This document shows positions 47,134 to 56,820 of a stretch of DNA of 64,000 nt, piece by piece. The notes under the pieces were generated by a model. The model did not search any database and was not told where the DNA came from. It was given only the letters and a program-made list of their open reading frames with translations. The stretch is from contig JAHQRK010000041.1 of the NCBI GenBank assembly GCA_019828595.1, positions 124,001-188,000 on the forward strand, read 5' to 3'. Source of the stretch: Aphanomyces cochlioides (taxonomy: Eukaryota; Oomycota; Saprolegniomycetes; Saprolegniales; Verrucalvaceae). The position numbers were made by a program, and so were the translations under genes. Every line of letters starts with the position of its first letter. The stretch's first letter is position 1.

Positions 47134-50133
47134 ATGGTTGCTACCCGCTCGACCAACCCTCGTGCCCCATCTTGCTCCTCCGCGTTCTCTCCCTCGGCGT
47201 CCAGCCCCAGCGATATGGACGTCATCGTCGTTGCTGACCCATCCCCAAGCGATACCGACATGGCGTCGTCGTTGGAAGAGGACGTCGACGATGCTTCCAA
47301 CGCTTCGCATCATGACGCGTCTACGAATCCGCTCCCTACTCCAACGCGCGTTCCGTTTCCACGTCAACGTGCAACCCCTTCGAAACCGCGCCGTTTTGAA
47401 CCCTTGCCTGTGACTCGCTCGACGAAGGCTTGCGATCCCGCGAATGATCCAACGACCTCTGACACTTGCGACGAAGCCTGGCAAGACGGCGTTCCAACCT
47501 CGGAAGATGTGCTCATGACGTCAACGACCTTGCCCGAAGAATCTCCATCAACCACGTCCATCGTGAGTGATGGTGGCTTGCCTGGCAAGACTCCGTTGGG
47601 TTCTGTTCCTTTCGAGAATGTTCTCTCGACGAGTGATAGTGGCTTCTCGAAGACTCGCTCAAGCACCGACGTCAACATGACGACAGGTCAAGGAAGATTC
47701 GAGAACAGTCCATCCCTGAGTGAAGGTCCCTTCTCGAAGAATCCCCCGAGCGACAAGTCCACTCTGGCGACAGGTCAAGATCCCATCGAGACTAGTCGCT
47801 CCATGAGTGATGGTCTCTTCTCGAAGAATCATCGGGCAAGATCTGGAACAATCGCGAACAACCCTGTGGCCAGTGTTGGTCATGGGAATACTCAAGACCA
47901 AGTCACCCATGGAAGCTTCTCGAAGTCCAACGCGAGTGAAGGTCAAACGTGTGACTCTGTCCACCATGGGACAGGGTCCGGACAAGACCAAGCCTCTGAC
48001 GCACGCTTGAGTGTTGGTCTGACGCACGACTCGGACTCTCACTCAGTCCGCCAGCCATCGTCTCAGGCTTCACCCGGATCGCATTTGGAAAACATTTCTC
48101 AATCTGGCGGAGCCCAGACACCTGGCCGTGGCCAACCCAACAACCGCCAGGCCCCCAACGACGTATGGGCCTTCCAAGCGCAACAGCGGTCTCAGTCTGC
48201 CAAGGCCATCAAGACCAAGGACGTTGCTCCTTACCAGCCCACGATGGAGGAACTCGAACCCCTCCTTCGCAAGCGTGCTGCTGGAACCCTCACGTTTGAA
48301 GACACCCTCCCGATCCAGAAGCACTCGGCGCGCGGCATCGTCGGCTGGTTGCAGATGCCCACGGGTGCACACACGAAGACCATCGATGTTTCAGCTGCCA
48401 TGGCATCGATCCTTTTCGACAACCAAGCCCTCGGCCTCGACACTGCGATTGCTGACATTGTGAGATGCGAGAAGGACATCCCGAACCGCATGCTCAAGTG
48501 GGGTGTTGCCTCTCACGAAGCGATGACGAAGCTGCGAGGCATCGCGTTTAAGATTCAAGTCGCTCGAGATGGCTCGTCCCAACACTTCACGATGAACGTT
48601 CCGCACGTCCTCGGCGGATTTTTCATGGACATCCCTCAAGGCCTTCAAGATCAAGACGAAGAGCGCCTGATCTTCGACGTCATGACCAAGTTGGAGCCAC
48701 GCTTCCTGTGGGGCTCCTACCCCAACGTTTCCTCTTCAAGCGGTATGGCGAGCTCTCGGTACCGCCTTTACTTTGAAGGAACCTCCGTACCAACGACCAT
48801 GCAGCGCGACGGCCGTCTCGTCGAAGAAATTCTTTTCAAGGGCCGTTGTCTCCGCGTGTACGGTCAAGGGTGGTATTTTCGTGACAAGAACTTGGTTCGT
48901 TTGGACCTTGATGCAACGTCCCGCCAATATGGATTGAACAAGCCAGCTCCCAGCCCAACCAACCCGCCTTCTTCGACTCCCAAGGCGCCAAAACGTCGGA
49001 AAACTGCGCAAGCCAACCCTCCGCAGTGGACTGGCGTCAAGGCGTCGAGAGGCAAGCGCAAGAAGACGCAACAGCAAGTGGATTCCCCCGAGCATGGCCG
49101 CTCTTGGATTTCGCCCAACATGTTTGAAGCCCTCGACGAACGTGTGTGTGTCAACCCCGAGGAACACGTTGCTCAGTTTGGCGATTACAAGATCTCAACG
49201 ATTGTACCCAAGCTGGACGTCTCGGATGACCCTCCCCACCTCCCTACGTCCGGTCAATTTGTCGGCGGCACCAAGATCCAAGATGGCGTTCCCAAGCGCA
49301 TAGAAATGTCTCTTGACGAAATTCTCGCCGAACTACAAGACCTCGACACCAAGACAGCCAAAGTTCCATTGCATCTCTCAACCCAAGTCGAAGATGCAGT
49401 GACCAACAGCTCGTTCAACCTTGCCCAACTCATCAACGACGGCCGCGTCGACATGCTGTGTAGCCATCTCGAGCGTTCCCCGATTGAATTTGGCTTGCAA
49501 CTGCACCGACTTTTTGATGAAGACCGTGCATGCTTTGAGTACTTTGTGAGACAACGCCTCCTCCATCGGTGGCTTCGAGCGACTTGGGGTGGAGACAAAC
49601 CGTTCTCCCAGCTGTACTCATTGACGTGGGGTGTGCGTATGACCCGCGAGCACGTTCAAGCCATCTTCAGCAACATCGAGCTATTCAAGAACATCGACTT
49701 CATCGATACTACCATTGACGGCGACGAGATTTCCCTCCACCGCGGCGACCTGGAAGAAGTGTTGGCTGTGGCAGAAGTTCTCTTGGCCATTCATGCTCCA
49801 ACGTACTACAACAGTGATGCTGCGATCGTGGCCTCTACCAAGTACCCGGTCACTGCACTGGCTTCTCATTTGGGCTCCCGCTGTTTGTCGGGCGTATCGC
49901 TATCTGCCATATTGCTTGACACGAGCTTCGGCCTCTTGATTTGGAATATCATGGAAACGTTGTATGCCGGCGAAGACGAGAAGTCGCGATACGTCTTGAC
50001 CACGATCCTGGAATTCCATGAGGCTAGCTCCCTGGACCCCACCTTCGACAACCAAGTGATGTTCCAACCCGACACTCAGACACTCATGCTGGGAGATGTT
50101 GCGAACGCAACGTCTGTCGCGTTCCGTGGCTAA
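47134..50133 (+). CDS. Family B ORF1 protein (999 aa), second copy
   Basis: Nearly identical to 39788-42787. Seen differences: Cys to Gly in the repeat region (MTTGQGRF), Pro to Ala (QSAKAIK), Ile to Met (PTTMQRD) and Gly to Ser near the C-terminus (HEASSL). No disabling change. Same 29-residue FSK repeats. Confidence 0.88.
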   Translation: MVATRSTNPRAPSCSSAFSPSASSPSDMDVIVVADPSPSDTDMASSLEEDVDDASNASHHDASTNPLPTPTRVPFPRQRATPSKPRRFEPLPVTRSTKACDPANDPTTSDTCDEAWQDGVPTSEDVLMTSTTLPEESPSTTSIVSDGGLPGKTPLGSVPFENVLSTSDSGFSKTRSSTDVNMTTGQGRFENSPSLSEGPFSKNPPSDKSTLATGQDPIETSRSMSDGLFSKNHRARSGTIANNPVASVGHGNTQDQVTHGSFSKSNASEGQTCDSVHHGTGSGQDQASDARLSVGLTHDSDSHSVRQPSSQASPGSHLENISQSGGAQTPGRGQPNNRQAPNDVWAFQAQQRSQSAKAIKTKDVAPYQPTMEELEPLLRKRAAGTLTFEDTLPIQKHSARGIVGWLQMPTGAHTKTIDVSAAMASILFDNQALGLDTAIADIVRCEKDIPNRMLKWGVASHEAMTKLRGIAFKIQVARDGSSQHFTMNVPHVLGGFFMDIPQGLQDQDEERLIFDVMTKLEPRFLWGSYPNVSSSSGMASSRYRLYFEGTSVPTTMQRDGRLVEEILFKGRCLRVYGQGWYFRDKNLVRLDLDATSRQYGLNKPAPSPTNPPSSTPKAPKRRKTAQANPPQWTGVKASRGKRKKTQQQVDSPEHGRSWISPNMFEALDERVCVNPEEHVAQFGDYKISTIVPKLDVSDDPPHLPTSGQFVGGTKIQDGVPKRIEMSLDEILAELQDLDTKTAKVPLHLSTQVEDAVTNSSFNLAQLINDGRVDMLCSHLERSPIEFGLQLHRLFDEDRACFEYFVRQRLLHRWLRATWGGDKPFSQLYSLTWGVRMTREHVQAIFSNIELFKNIDFIDTTIDGDEISLHRGDLEEVLAVAEVLLAIHAPTYYNSDAAIVASTKYPVTALASHLGSRCLSGVSLSAILLDTSFGLLIWNIMETLYAGEDEKSRYVLTTILEFHEASSLDPTFDNQVMFQPDTQTLMLGDVANATSVAFRG

Positions 50134-53100
50134 GGTGGTCGCGGCCGGTCTCTTCACCAAGTTCCCCATACTCGAACTGACCACTGCCAACCTCAATGGG
50201 CTGAAAGACAACGGACATCTTGTGGCGCGGCGACTCCAAATTCCGACCCAAGCCGTTTTCTTTCAAGAAACCAAAATCAATAACATCAAACATCTCGAAA
50301 CCTTCCAACTCCACCTCAACAACGAAGTAGGCGTTGGCAAATACAAGCTCTTCACCAACGATCTCCGCACTGATCGCGTCGACTCACTCAACAATCGGCG
50401 CTGCGGTGTGGCATCGTATTTCCATGGATCCATGCCTGGATTCCTCGACCTGCAACACTTGACCACCCATGACCGACCTGGAAGATACATGGTTGTTCGA
50501 ACTCAGTGGGACGGCGTTCCTGTGTACTTTCACAACGTCTATGCCCCGGTTATCGCTCACTCTCGAGCACCGTTTTTCGACGACCTGCCTCGCGACTTTG
50601 AAGACGACAGCATTCACTTTGTCGGAGGCGATTTCAACTTACCCCTGGAGGAGCATCTGGACGCGACTCGACCTCGCCAAGACCACAACGCTGGTAAGGC
50701 GGAATGCATTGCCTGGCTTTCAGCACTTGGTGTTATCGATGCGTGGAGGATGCACCACCCCAACGAGCGCGTTTACAGCGGCCCTGGTCGAAGCAACCGC
50801 CTCGACTACCTGTTTGTGGACCAAGATATCGTCGCTCAAACGTACGCACGTTCAAGCTATTCCCCAAGCAGCTTTGCAGGCGACCACATGGAACACAAAG
50901 TGGTCCTCTCCTGCGAGCAGCGAGCTCCCGACCGAAGTTACTGGCGCCTCCCCCGTGAGCTCTTAAACAACCCTCAAGTAGTCGCAGCGATCAAGGCCGA
51001 AGCCAATCAACTTTTGGACGAGATGCGCGCAGACGACACTCAAAACTTTGGCGCAAAGTGGTACGGCTGGTTGAAGAGAATGAAGAAGCGTCTCCAAGTC
51101 AGTCATCGCCAGTACATTGACTCGATGAAGTACACACTCAACAGCCTCAAGATGAAGTGGCTTACTTCCCGCCGAGCATTCGACATGGGACTCGTTGAGA
51201 CATCCATTGTTAATACCGCCCGTCAAGCCCTTGACACTGCCCGCAGCGAGTACCGACAGTTCAACCTGGATCAGCAATTCGACTTTCACGCCAACGTCAA
51301 CGAGCGAGGTACCAGTCACTTTTTTCGTCGACCCAAGGGGATCAAAGTGCCGCTCTCGTCCGTGACAATCAACGGTGTAACGTCGACTGACCCGTCTGAA
51401 GTCAAGGCTGGTTTTACGTCTCATTGGAAAAACATCATGGTCACTCCAAGAGACCAACCACCGTTGAATCGGGCCCGTCGCCGAGCTATCATTCGAGCCA
51501 TTACTCGACGTCTCACTCAAGAACAGCGCGACGCTCTGGAAAGTCCTCTCACGGCGGAAGACCTGTGCGGCGCGCTCAAGTCTATGAACCCGAACAAGTC
51601 TCCTGGTCCAGACGGCTGGCCTGCAGCTTTCTTTCAAGTCTCCCCGGACGTATTCGCCCAAATCCTGCTCAAGGTGTTCAACTACCAACTCACCCATCAC
51701 GGTCACCTCCTGCTCCAACAACGCCGAAGTGCAGTGGCGCTCTTGTTCAAGGCTGGAGACAGAGGCGACCCTGGCAACTATCGGCCGATTACTCTCATGT
51801 CGGTTGAAGTCAAGATTCTATCGCGGGCGCTGGCCTACCGTCTTGCACAAGTTGCCCCATACCTCGCTCACCCAAGCCAAGCTGGTTTTGTCCCTGGCCG
51901 TCGCTTGCACGACCACGTGATGCTGGTACAAGCATTGCAGACTTTCTGTACCAATGAAGACCACGACTACTACGCGACGCTTCTCGACTTTTCCAAGGCA
52001 TACGATATGGTTGACCAAGGCTTTCTCTTCGACGTACTCAAGGAGATGAACATCGGTCCCACATTTGTGTCTTGGGTTCAGTTGCTTTACAATACGCCTC
52101 TGGTCCAGATCATTTTCAACGACGGTCTTGGCCCAACCATACGGCCTACCCGCGGAGTCAAGCAAGGTTGCCCCCTATCGTGCATGCTCTTCGTACTTTA
52201 CCTCGAGCCACTCGGCGAAATGCTACGCGGATCTCCTGATTTTGGTATTCCCCTTCCAAATGGAGACTCACTGACGAGCATCTACTTTGCCGACGACACG
52301 ACTCTACTCTCGTCATCCCTCCAAGCGGCGGTCGAGCAAATGGCAATTGTCGAAGACTTTTGCTCTGTGTCTGGAGCTCGTCTCAACGTTGCCAAGTGCA
52401 TGACTTTGGCGCTCAACAACAATCTCGATATCGAAGACATCGACGATGGTGGCCTCTTGAACGTCTTGCCGAGCGAGAAGCCAGTGAAATACCTTGGTAT
52501 TCTCTTTGGCCACCGACTGCCGCGCGATTTTCAAGTCCAGCAACTGAACGACAAGTTTCTGGCTGCGTTTCAAACGTGGGGAAGTCGTGCGCGAACCCTC
52601 CAAGGCCGCAAACTCATCGTATCGACCATGTTGTTGTCGTTGTTATGGCATGTCACGGCTGCAGTGTATGTGCCTCCAACGATGGTTGCCGTTTGGCAAA
52701 GAATGGTCAACAAGTACATCCTTGGTCGGAAGACGCAAATCACCGACCATCATCGCTCAACTATTTGCCGCAAGTGGCAGTTCGATCAAAAACTCGGCCT
52801 CGGTATTCCGCATGTGGCTTCGAAGCTTCGGACTCAGCGACTGCTGCGGCTCCAACTCTTGATGCAGCCCAATTCACCCAACACATTTGCCCCATGGAAG
52901 TTGCTTGTCAAGAGACAATTTTCCCGTGTCATGAACAAGCTGTATCGCGACACCCACCCGTTCGACTTTCTCACGTACTTCCCCAACCACAGCTCCAAGT
53001 GGTTGTTTTTGTGGGAGCTGCATCCTCTTTGGCACGACATTTGGCATCAATGGGCCGCCACACCTATGGCCAAGCGAACCGCTTCGCCACCAAGCCTCGA

Positions 53101-54250
53101 AGAACTTTTGAACCTCCCCGTGTGGCTGACATCCTACCCCGCTCTGCAAGTTGGTCCTGCGGGTGCTACATCAAATGTCGTGAAGACTGCTCTGTGTCGT
53201 CGATGGTGTAGACATGCGTCTCAAAACGGTTTCCACTGCCTCAAAGACTTCTTGACACGGCAAGGGACATGGCCTACAAGAGCTGCGTTTATTGATCGAC
53301 TGTCATCCAACAACCGTGCGGCACAAGTGACGTTACAAGCGAACGGCGCGATGGGATTTGCAGCACCCGAACGTGCTGGTCAAGTTTATAGCCACCTCAC
53401 CAAGATATTCGACCAAGTCCTCCGCACGTCTGGCGTTCGAACTGGAACTGCTTTGACCGATATCGATACAACAAGTCACCCTTTCAAGGCACTTTTCAAA
53501 GATCAATTGCTATCCTTCGAGCGTTGGCCCAAGCGACTCGTATCACGTTTGGCGCATCACGCCCCTTCGGATGGAAAACCGCACCCAGTGGCGACATCGT
53601 CCCGCGTCGAGCAACAAGATATTGCGACCTACGTGCGACTCATCCGCAAAACATGCCGTTGGCCGCCTCCCCTCCATGGCGACGTTTGGTTTCGACTGTT
53701 GTTCAACATGCTGCCTGTCAACTCGCGCTTGTTCTACTTGCAACCTCAGCAGCCAGACGTAATTTGCTGTGTCTATACCAATTGCGACGCACCGGAGAAC
53801 CAACACCACGCCTTCCACACCTGCTCTCGCGTGTATCCCCTTTGGCGTTTTCACGCGACCGCTTGGCGATGCTTCGGTGTCAATTTCGATTGGACTGCCA
53901 TCACCAACATCGACCGCTTTCAAGTCAACGAACGCGGTAGCCAGCTTCAAGACATACTGTTTGTGCTCTGGGCTCTTCTGTGTGCTTCCAACCTTCACTA
54001 TATTTGGACAACGCACAACGCCGCCAAGTTCGAATCGAAGGAGCCGCCTCCGCCAGAAATTTGGCAAGAAGTCAGCTTCATCCGATGGCATGCATCGATC
54101 CGCAGATGGCTTCGCCTCCAAGAAGTTGACAGCCCTCAACGAGTGGAAGCAATTTCAGCAATCAATACTTTGCATAGACAACCTGTCTATCGCCCACTGG
54201 TAGCCAAGTACCCGACTTTGCTCGCGCTCCAACCTTCAACCCCAAATTAA
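50096..54250 (+). CDS. Family B ORF2: APE endonuclease-reverse transcriptase, second copy
   Basis: 1384 aa with all motifs listed for 42750-46904. It differs at a few sites: KSPGPDG (the canonical RT-0/1 motif) where the other B copies have KSPGSDG, LLDFSKAYD for FLDFSKAYD in motif A, LNNPQ for LKNPQ, KEPPPP for KKPPPP and a terminal STPN. All catalytic residues are present, so both tandem B copies look coding-competent. Confidence 0.95.
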   Translation: MLRTQRLSRSVAKVVAAGLFTKFPILELTTANLNGLKDNGHLVARRLQIPTQAVFFQETKINNIKHLETFQLHLNNEVGVGKYKLFTNDLRTDRVDSLNNRRCGVASYFHGSMPGFLDLQHLTTHDRPGRYMVVRTQWDGVPVYFHNVYAPVIAHSRAPFFDDLPRDFEDDSIHFVGGDFNLPLEEHLDATRPRQDHNAGKAECIAWLSALGVIDAWRMHHPNERVYSGPGRSNRLDYLFVDQDIVAQTYARSSYSPSSFAGDHMEHKVVLSCEQRAPDRSYWRLPRELLNNPQVVAAIKAEANQLLDEMRADDTQNFGAKWYGWLKRMKKRLQVSHRQYIDSMKYTLNSLKMKWLTSRRAFDMGLVETSIVNTARQALDTARSEYRQFNLDQQFDFHANVNERGTSHFFRRPKGIKVPLSSVTINGVTSTDPSEVKAGFTSHWKNIMVTPRDQPPLNRARRRAIIRAITRRLTQEQRDALESPLTAEDLCGALKSMNPNKSPGPDGWPAAFFQVSPDVFAQILLKVFNYQLTHHGHLLLQQRRSAVALLFKAGDRGDPGNYRPITLMSVEVKILSRALAYRLAQVAPYLAHPSQAGFVPGRRLHDHVMLVQALQTFCTNEDHDYYATLLDFSKAYDMVDQGFLFDVLKEMNIGPTFVSWVQLLYNTPLVQIIFNDGLGPTIRPTRGVKQGCPLSCMLFVLYLEPLGEMLRGSPDFGIPLPNGDSLTSIYFADDTTLLSSSLQAAVEQMAIVEDFCSVSGARLNVAKCMTLALNNNLDIEDIDDGGLLNVLPSEKPVKYLGILFGHRLPRDFQVQQLNDKFLAAFQTWGSRARTLQGRKLIVSTMLLSLLWHVTAAVYVPPTMVAVWQRMVNKYILGRKTQITDHHRSTICRKWQFDQKLGLGIPHVASKLRTQRLLRLQLLMQPNSPNTFAPWKLLVKRQFSRVMNKLYRDTHPFDFLTYFPNHSSKWLFLWELHPLWHDIWHQWAATPMAKRTASPPSLEELLNLPVWLTSYPALQVGPAGATSNVVKTALCRRWCRHASQNGFHCLKDFLTRQGTWPTRAAFIDRLSSNNRAAQVTLQANGAMGFAAPERAGQVYSHLTKIFDQVLRTSGVRTGTALTDIDTTSHPFKALFKDQLLSFERWPKRLVSRLAHHAPSDGKPHPVATSSRVEQQDIATYVRLIRKTCRWPPPLHGDVWFRLLFNMLPVNSRLFYLQPQQPDVICCVYTNCDAPENQHHAFHTCSRVYPLWRFHATAWRCFGVNFDWTAITNIDRFQVNERGSQLQDILFVLWALLCASNLHYIWTTHNAAKFESKEPPPPEIWQEVSFIRWHASIRRWLRLQEVDSPQRVEAISAINTLHRQPVYRPLVAKYPTLLALQPSTPN

Positions 54251-54405
54251 CAAGCCCCAAGTATTTATTCAAAAGTCAAAAATCGCTGTACTCCAAAGCC
54301 CAAGGTAGAAAATCTGCTGAAGCATTTGGAAGTGGGATGAGCCGTTAGTAGGCAATATTAGTATTAGTAGATATTGAAAGTCTATTAATATACCTCCCCT
54401 TGCAG

Positions 54406-54419
54406 TGAGCTATAGAGGA
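54406..54419 (-). repeat. tRNA-Asn stub followed by original 5' flank
   Basis: The 14-bp duplication after the distal B element, followed by TTCCATACTATAC, exactly the flank of the empty sites at 8901/8902 and 29610/29611. It marks the right end of the insertion cluster in tRNA 39663. Confidence 0.96.
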
Positions 54420-55302
54420 TTCCATACTATACTTCCCTCACCGTTTCAAACATACACTCATACAATACCTACAATGACAATCCATATCACACCCGTGCAT
54501 CATGTCACCGTCGTAGTCACCACTCGCTTCTCCGAATATCGACACATTTATACAGAGAAACTACGTCACCAGGCACACCGACGCTTCTCTCAGATAAAAC
54601 ATTGTTGATAAACTCGAGACCTTCACTTCGACAATCTACACCAGCACATGGAACAAGAATTATACACTTTCATGACTGTCAAAAACATCCTATTCAGAAA
54701 GCCTCGAAAACACTACCACCATTTCTGTAGAATGTGAAACAAAATCAAGTCCAATCAAGATGATATGAACTGTTTGAAACAAGTTGAGCGATGTTGCTTG
54801 ATGGATTGAGTACGATAAACAGTTGGTGTAGCTTTGCTGTTGTTTAGTGAAAAGAATTTAATGTTGTGCCGAATGGAAATATGATTGATATTCTGATTGA
54901 ACATGTGTTTACCAGGTATATTTTTGTTTCATGGAAACCTATGAATTTGTTCTGCGGAGTATTGAGGATATACCCTCCCATTCCTTGCGCGAGCAGGAGA
55001 CTGATATGCTCTCAATAAGTCGATGTACCGCACGAAACTTTGTTTCGGACAAGATTTCGATCCGAAGAAGAGTCAAAATCGGAACTGCTCGCGTATTTTA
55101 GACGGGTATCATGTCCATGTGAAATTTTGATGTCCATTGGTCGAATCGTGTTTTTGTGGAGAGATTGGAGTGTAAAGTGTTTGTTTTGATTGACGTGTGT
55201 TTGGTTACGATGTGCATAATGTCTGTGTCCGTGGTGGTTGTTTGCAGTGGAAAGGATTGTATGAGTGTATGTGTGGCACGGTGGGTATACGATAGTATGG
55301 AA
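54420..55302. other. Spacer 2, third copy
   Basis: 883 bp, the interval that once separated tRNA 39663 and tRNA 63448, now flanked by LINE 3' ends on both sides. No gene recognised. It lies outside the 20.7-kb duplication. Confidence 0.85.
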
Positions 55303-55316
55303 TCCTCTATAGCTCA
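55303..55316 (+). repeat. tRNA-Asn stub at 3' end of A element
   Basis: tRNA nucleotides 1-14 after the flank GATAGTATGGAA; partner intact gene at 63448. Confidence 0.95.
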
Positions 55317-55394
55317 ATGTCAATGGGGAGTCTATTTGTAGTTAATGTAAACTACAAACTAATATTGCCCGAAGGCTCATCCCATTTCCAACTG

Positions 55395-56603
55395 CTAGGC
55401 TGAATTGGAAATCAATTTGGCTTTTCGTTTTCTTGATTCGCTTCGACGTTGGGACTTCGATTTCTTCGGTGTTTGTAAGCTAACACGGCGAATATGTCGG
55501 ATAAAACTGACTCTTGGCATCTGACCCAGGGGGTATACATTTTCATTGTCTTGGATCATACATAGACTTCGGTCTATGCAGCGCTTGTATCGCTTGGCGA
55601 GGACCCAGCAATGGGATGTTGAATCAGTGACAGAAACAACCAAGAATTCTCCGTCAGGCTCATCCAATATCGCTCTACAGATATCACGAATTGGATCACC
55701 CACCGATTGCTTGAGCAGTTGACGGGAGAATATGGCGTCGTTGTAGTGGAATCCATGTGTGTATGCCAGCTTGAGAAAATCATGCATCTTGGAAGGGGGA
55801 ATGCCCGCGTCGTGAGGAACTCCATGGGCCTCTTTGAAACCCGAAATGACTTCTTCGCTGAGCTCAAAATTGGAGACATTCAAATTGGTAGCAACGATTC
55901 GGATTGCAGCCGCAAGACAAGATTTGTCACTGTTGTTGCCAATTTCTAGCCACAGAGGATCCATCGCTCGAAATTCAGCAAGCGTTGGGGCGAGACCAGT
56001 GTTCGTGAGGAAGTGGGCTCCAGCTTGTCGCCATCGTTGGTACATCGCCACGGCTTCTTGACACCCGCTGAGGTCTTTTTCGTCGAACCAGTCTTTGTCG
56101 AGTCCATCCGGGCGTTGAAACTTCCAGTTGACTTGGTATTGAATAGTTGAAATTCGATTTCGCATTGATGCCACTTCGCGGTGGTCATCGATAAACAACA
56201 CTTCATCGATGTCATCATCGTCGGTTGGAATTCGCAGAGTGCGTGGGCGGTTGGTTGGGGCATCAGCCGTTGTCGCATTCGTTTGTGGCCTGGCTGGAAC
56301 AGAAACATCGTCCAATAGATCCATGAGGGATGGTAGCGGAGATCCATTGTCATTGCCCAAGGGGTCAAATTCGCGGGTGCTCGAGTTCAAAATGGACATA
56401 TCAGGAGTAAATTGGTGTTCTTCAGTTGTAACTGGACTTGAAGGACGAGTGTCTTGCGTCATAGGTACAGAAATCTCAACTCCATCCACTCCCTCAAGAG
56501 TAATCCCTGGAGACATCGAGCTCCCCACACCTCGTGTAGTTATGGGTCTCGACGTCTGCGCGGGGAGTACGCTATCGGCAGTGAAAATCGTTGAAGCTTC
56601 CAT
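55395..56603 (-). CDS. Family A ORF3: chromodomain-like + OTU-like protease, variant
   Basis: 402 aa from the ATG; two residues shorter than other copies because of a 6-nt deletion at about 56453 (MTQDTRP for MTQSSDTRP). Small changes include Gln to His (VPHDAG) and Ser to Pro (VGDPIRD). The Cys231/His333-equivalent residues are kept. Upstream, an A-run is nine instead of five bases (56766-56774), which joins this frame to a frame overlapping the end of ORF2 and produces a 632-codon ORF; I keep the ATG start shared by all copies. Confidence 0.62.
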   Translation of the reverse strand: MEASTIFTADSVLPAQTSRPITTRGVGSSMSPGITLEGVDGVEISVPMTQDTRPSSPVTTEEHQFTPDMSILNSSTREFDPLGNDNGSPLPSLMDLLDDVSVPARPQTNATTADAPTNRPRTLRIPTDDDDIDEVLFIDDHREVASMRNRISTIQYQVNWKFQRPDGLDKDWFDEKDLSGCQEAVAMYQRWRQAGAHFLTNTGLAPTLAEFRAMDPLWLEIGNNSDKSCLAAAIRIVATNLNVSNFELSEEVISGFKEAHGVPHDAGIPPSKMHDFLKLAYTHGFHYNDAIFSRQLLKQSVGDPIRDICRAILDEPDGEFLVVSVTDSTSHCWVLAKRYKRCIDRSLCMIQDNENVYPLGQMPRVSFIRHIRRVSLQTPKKSKSQRRSESRKRKAKLISNSA

Positions 56604-56820
56604 TGTTGTTGTCTTGGGTAAAATCAAAAGTGAGTCTTGGAGAATTGTTTTGAGATTCTCACTGAACTTATTCTCAGTTGCGACACTTGAGTCAGGCACG
56701 ATTTGATTGGGCAGTGAAATGTTTTGCGCGGATCGTGAGTGATGGTCGCCAGGATTCCCAATCAAAAAAAAATTCAGCTGGGATACCAAGTCAAGAATAC
56801 AGCTGGGGCTTGTAATCAAA

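Larger units (their letters stand above)
47081..54405 (+). mobile_element. Family B LINE, full length (7,325 bp), distal copy
   Basis: Starts with one extra T, then the standard leader. Both ORFs are open. Its 3' end is CTCCCCTTGCAG, missing one A compared with other B copies, and the 3' UTR has a small deletion (TTCAAAAGTC for TTCAACAAGTC). The original tRNA flank follows the stub. Expected to be the older of the tandem pair. Confidence 0.95.
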
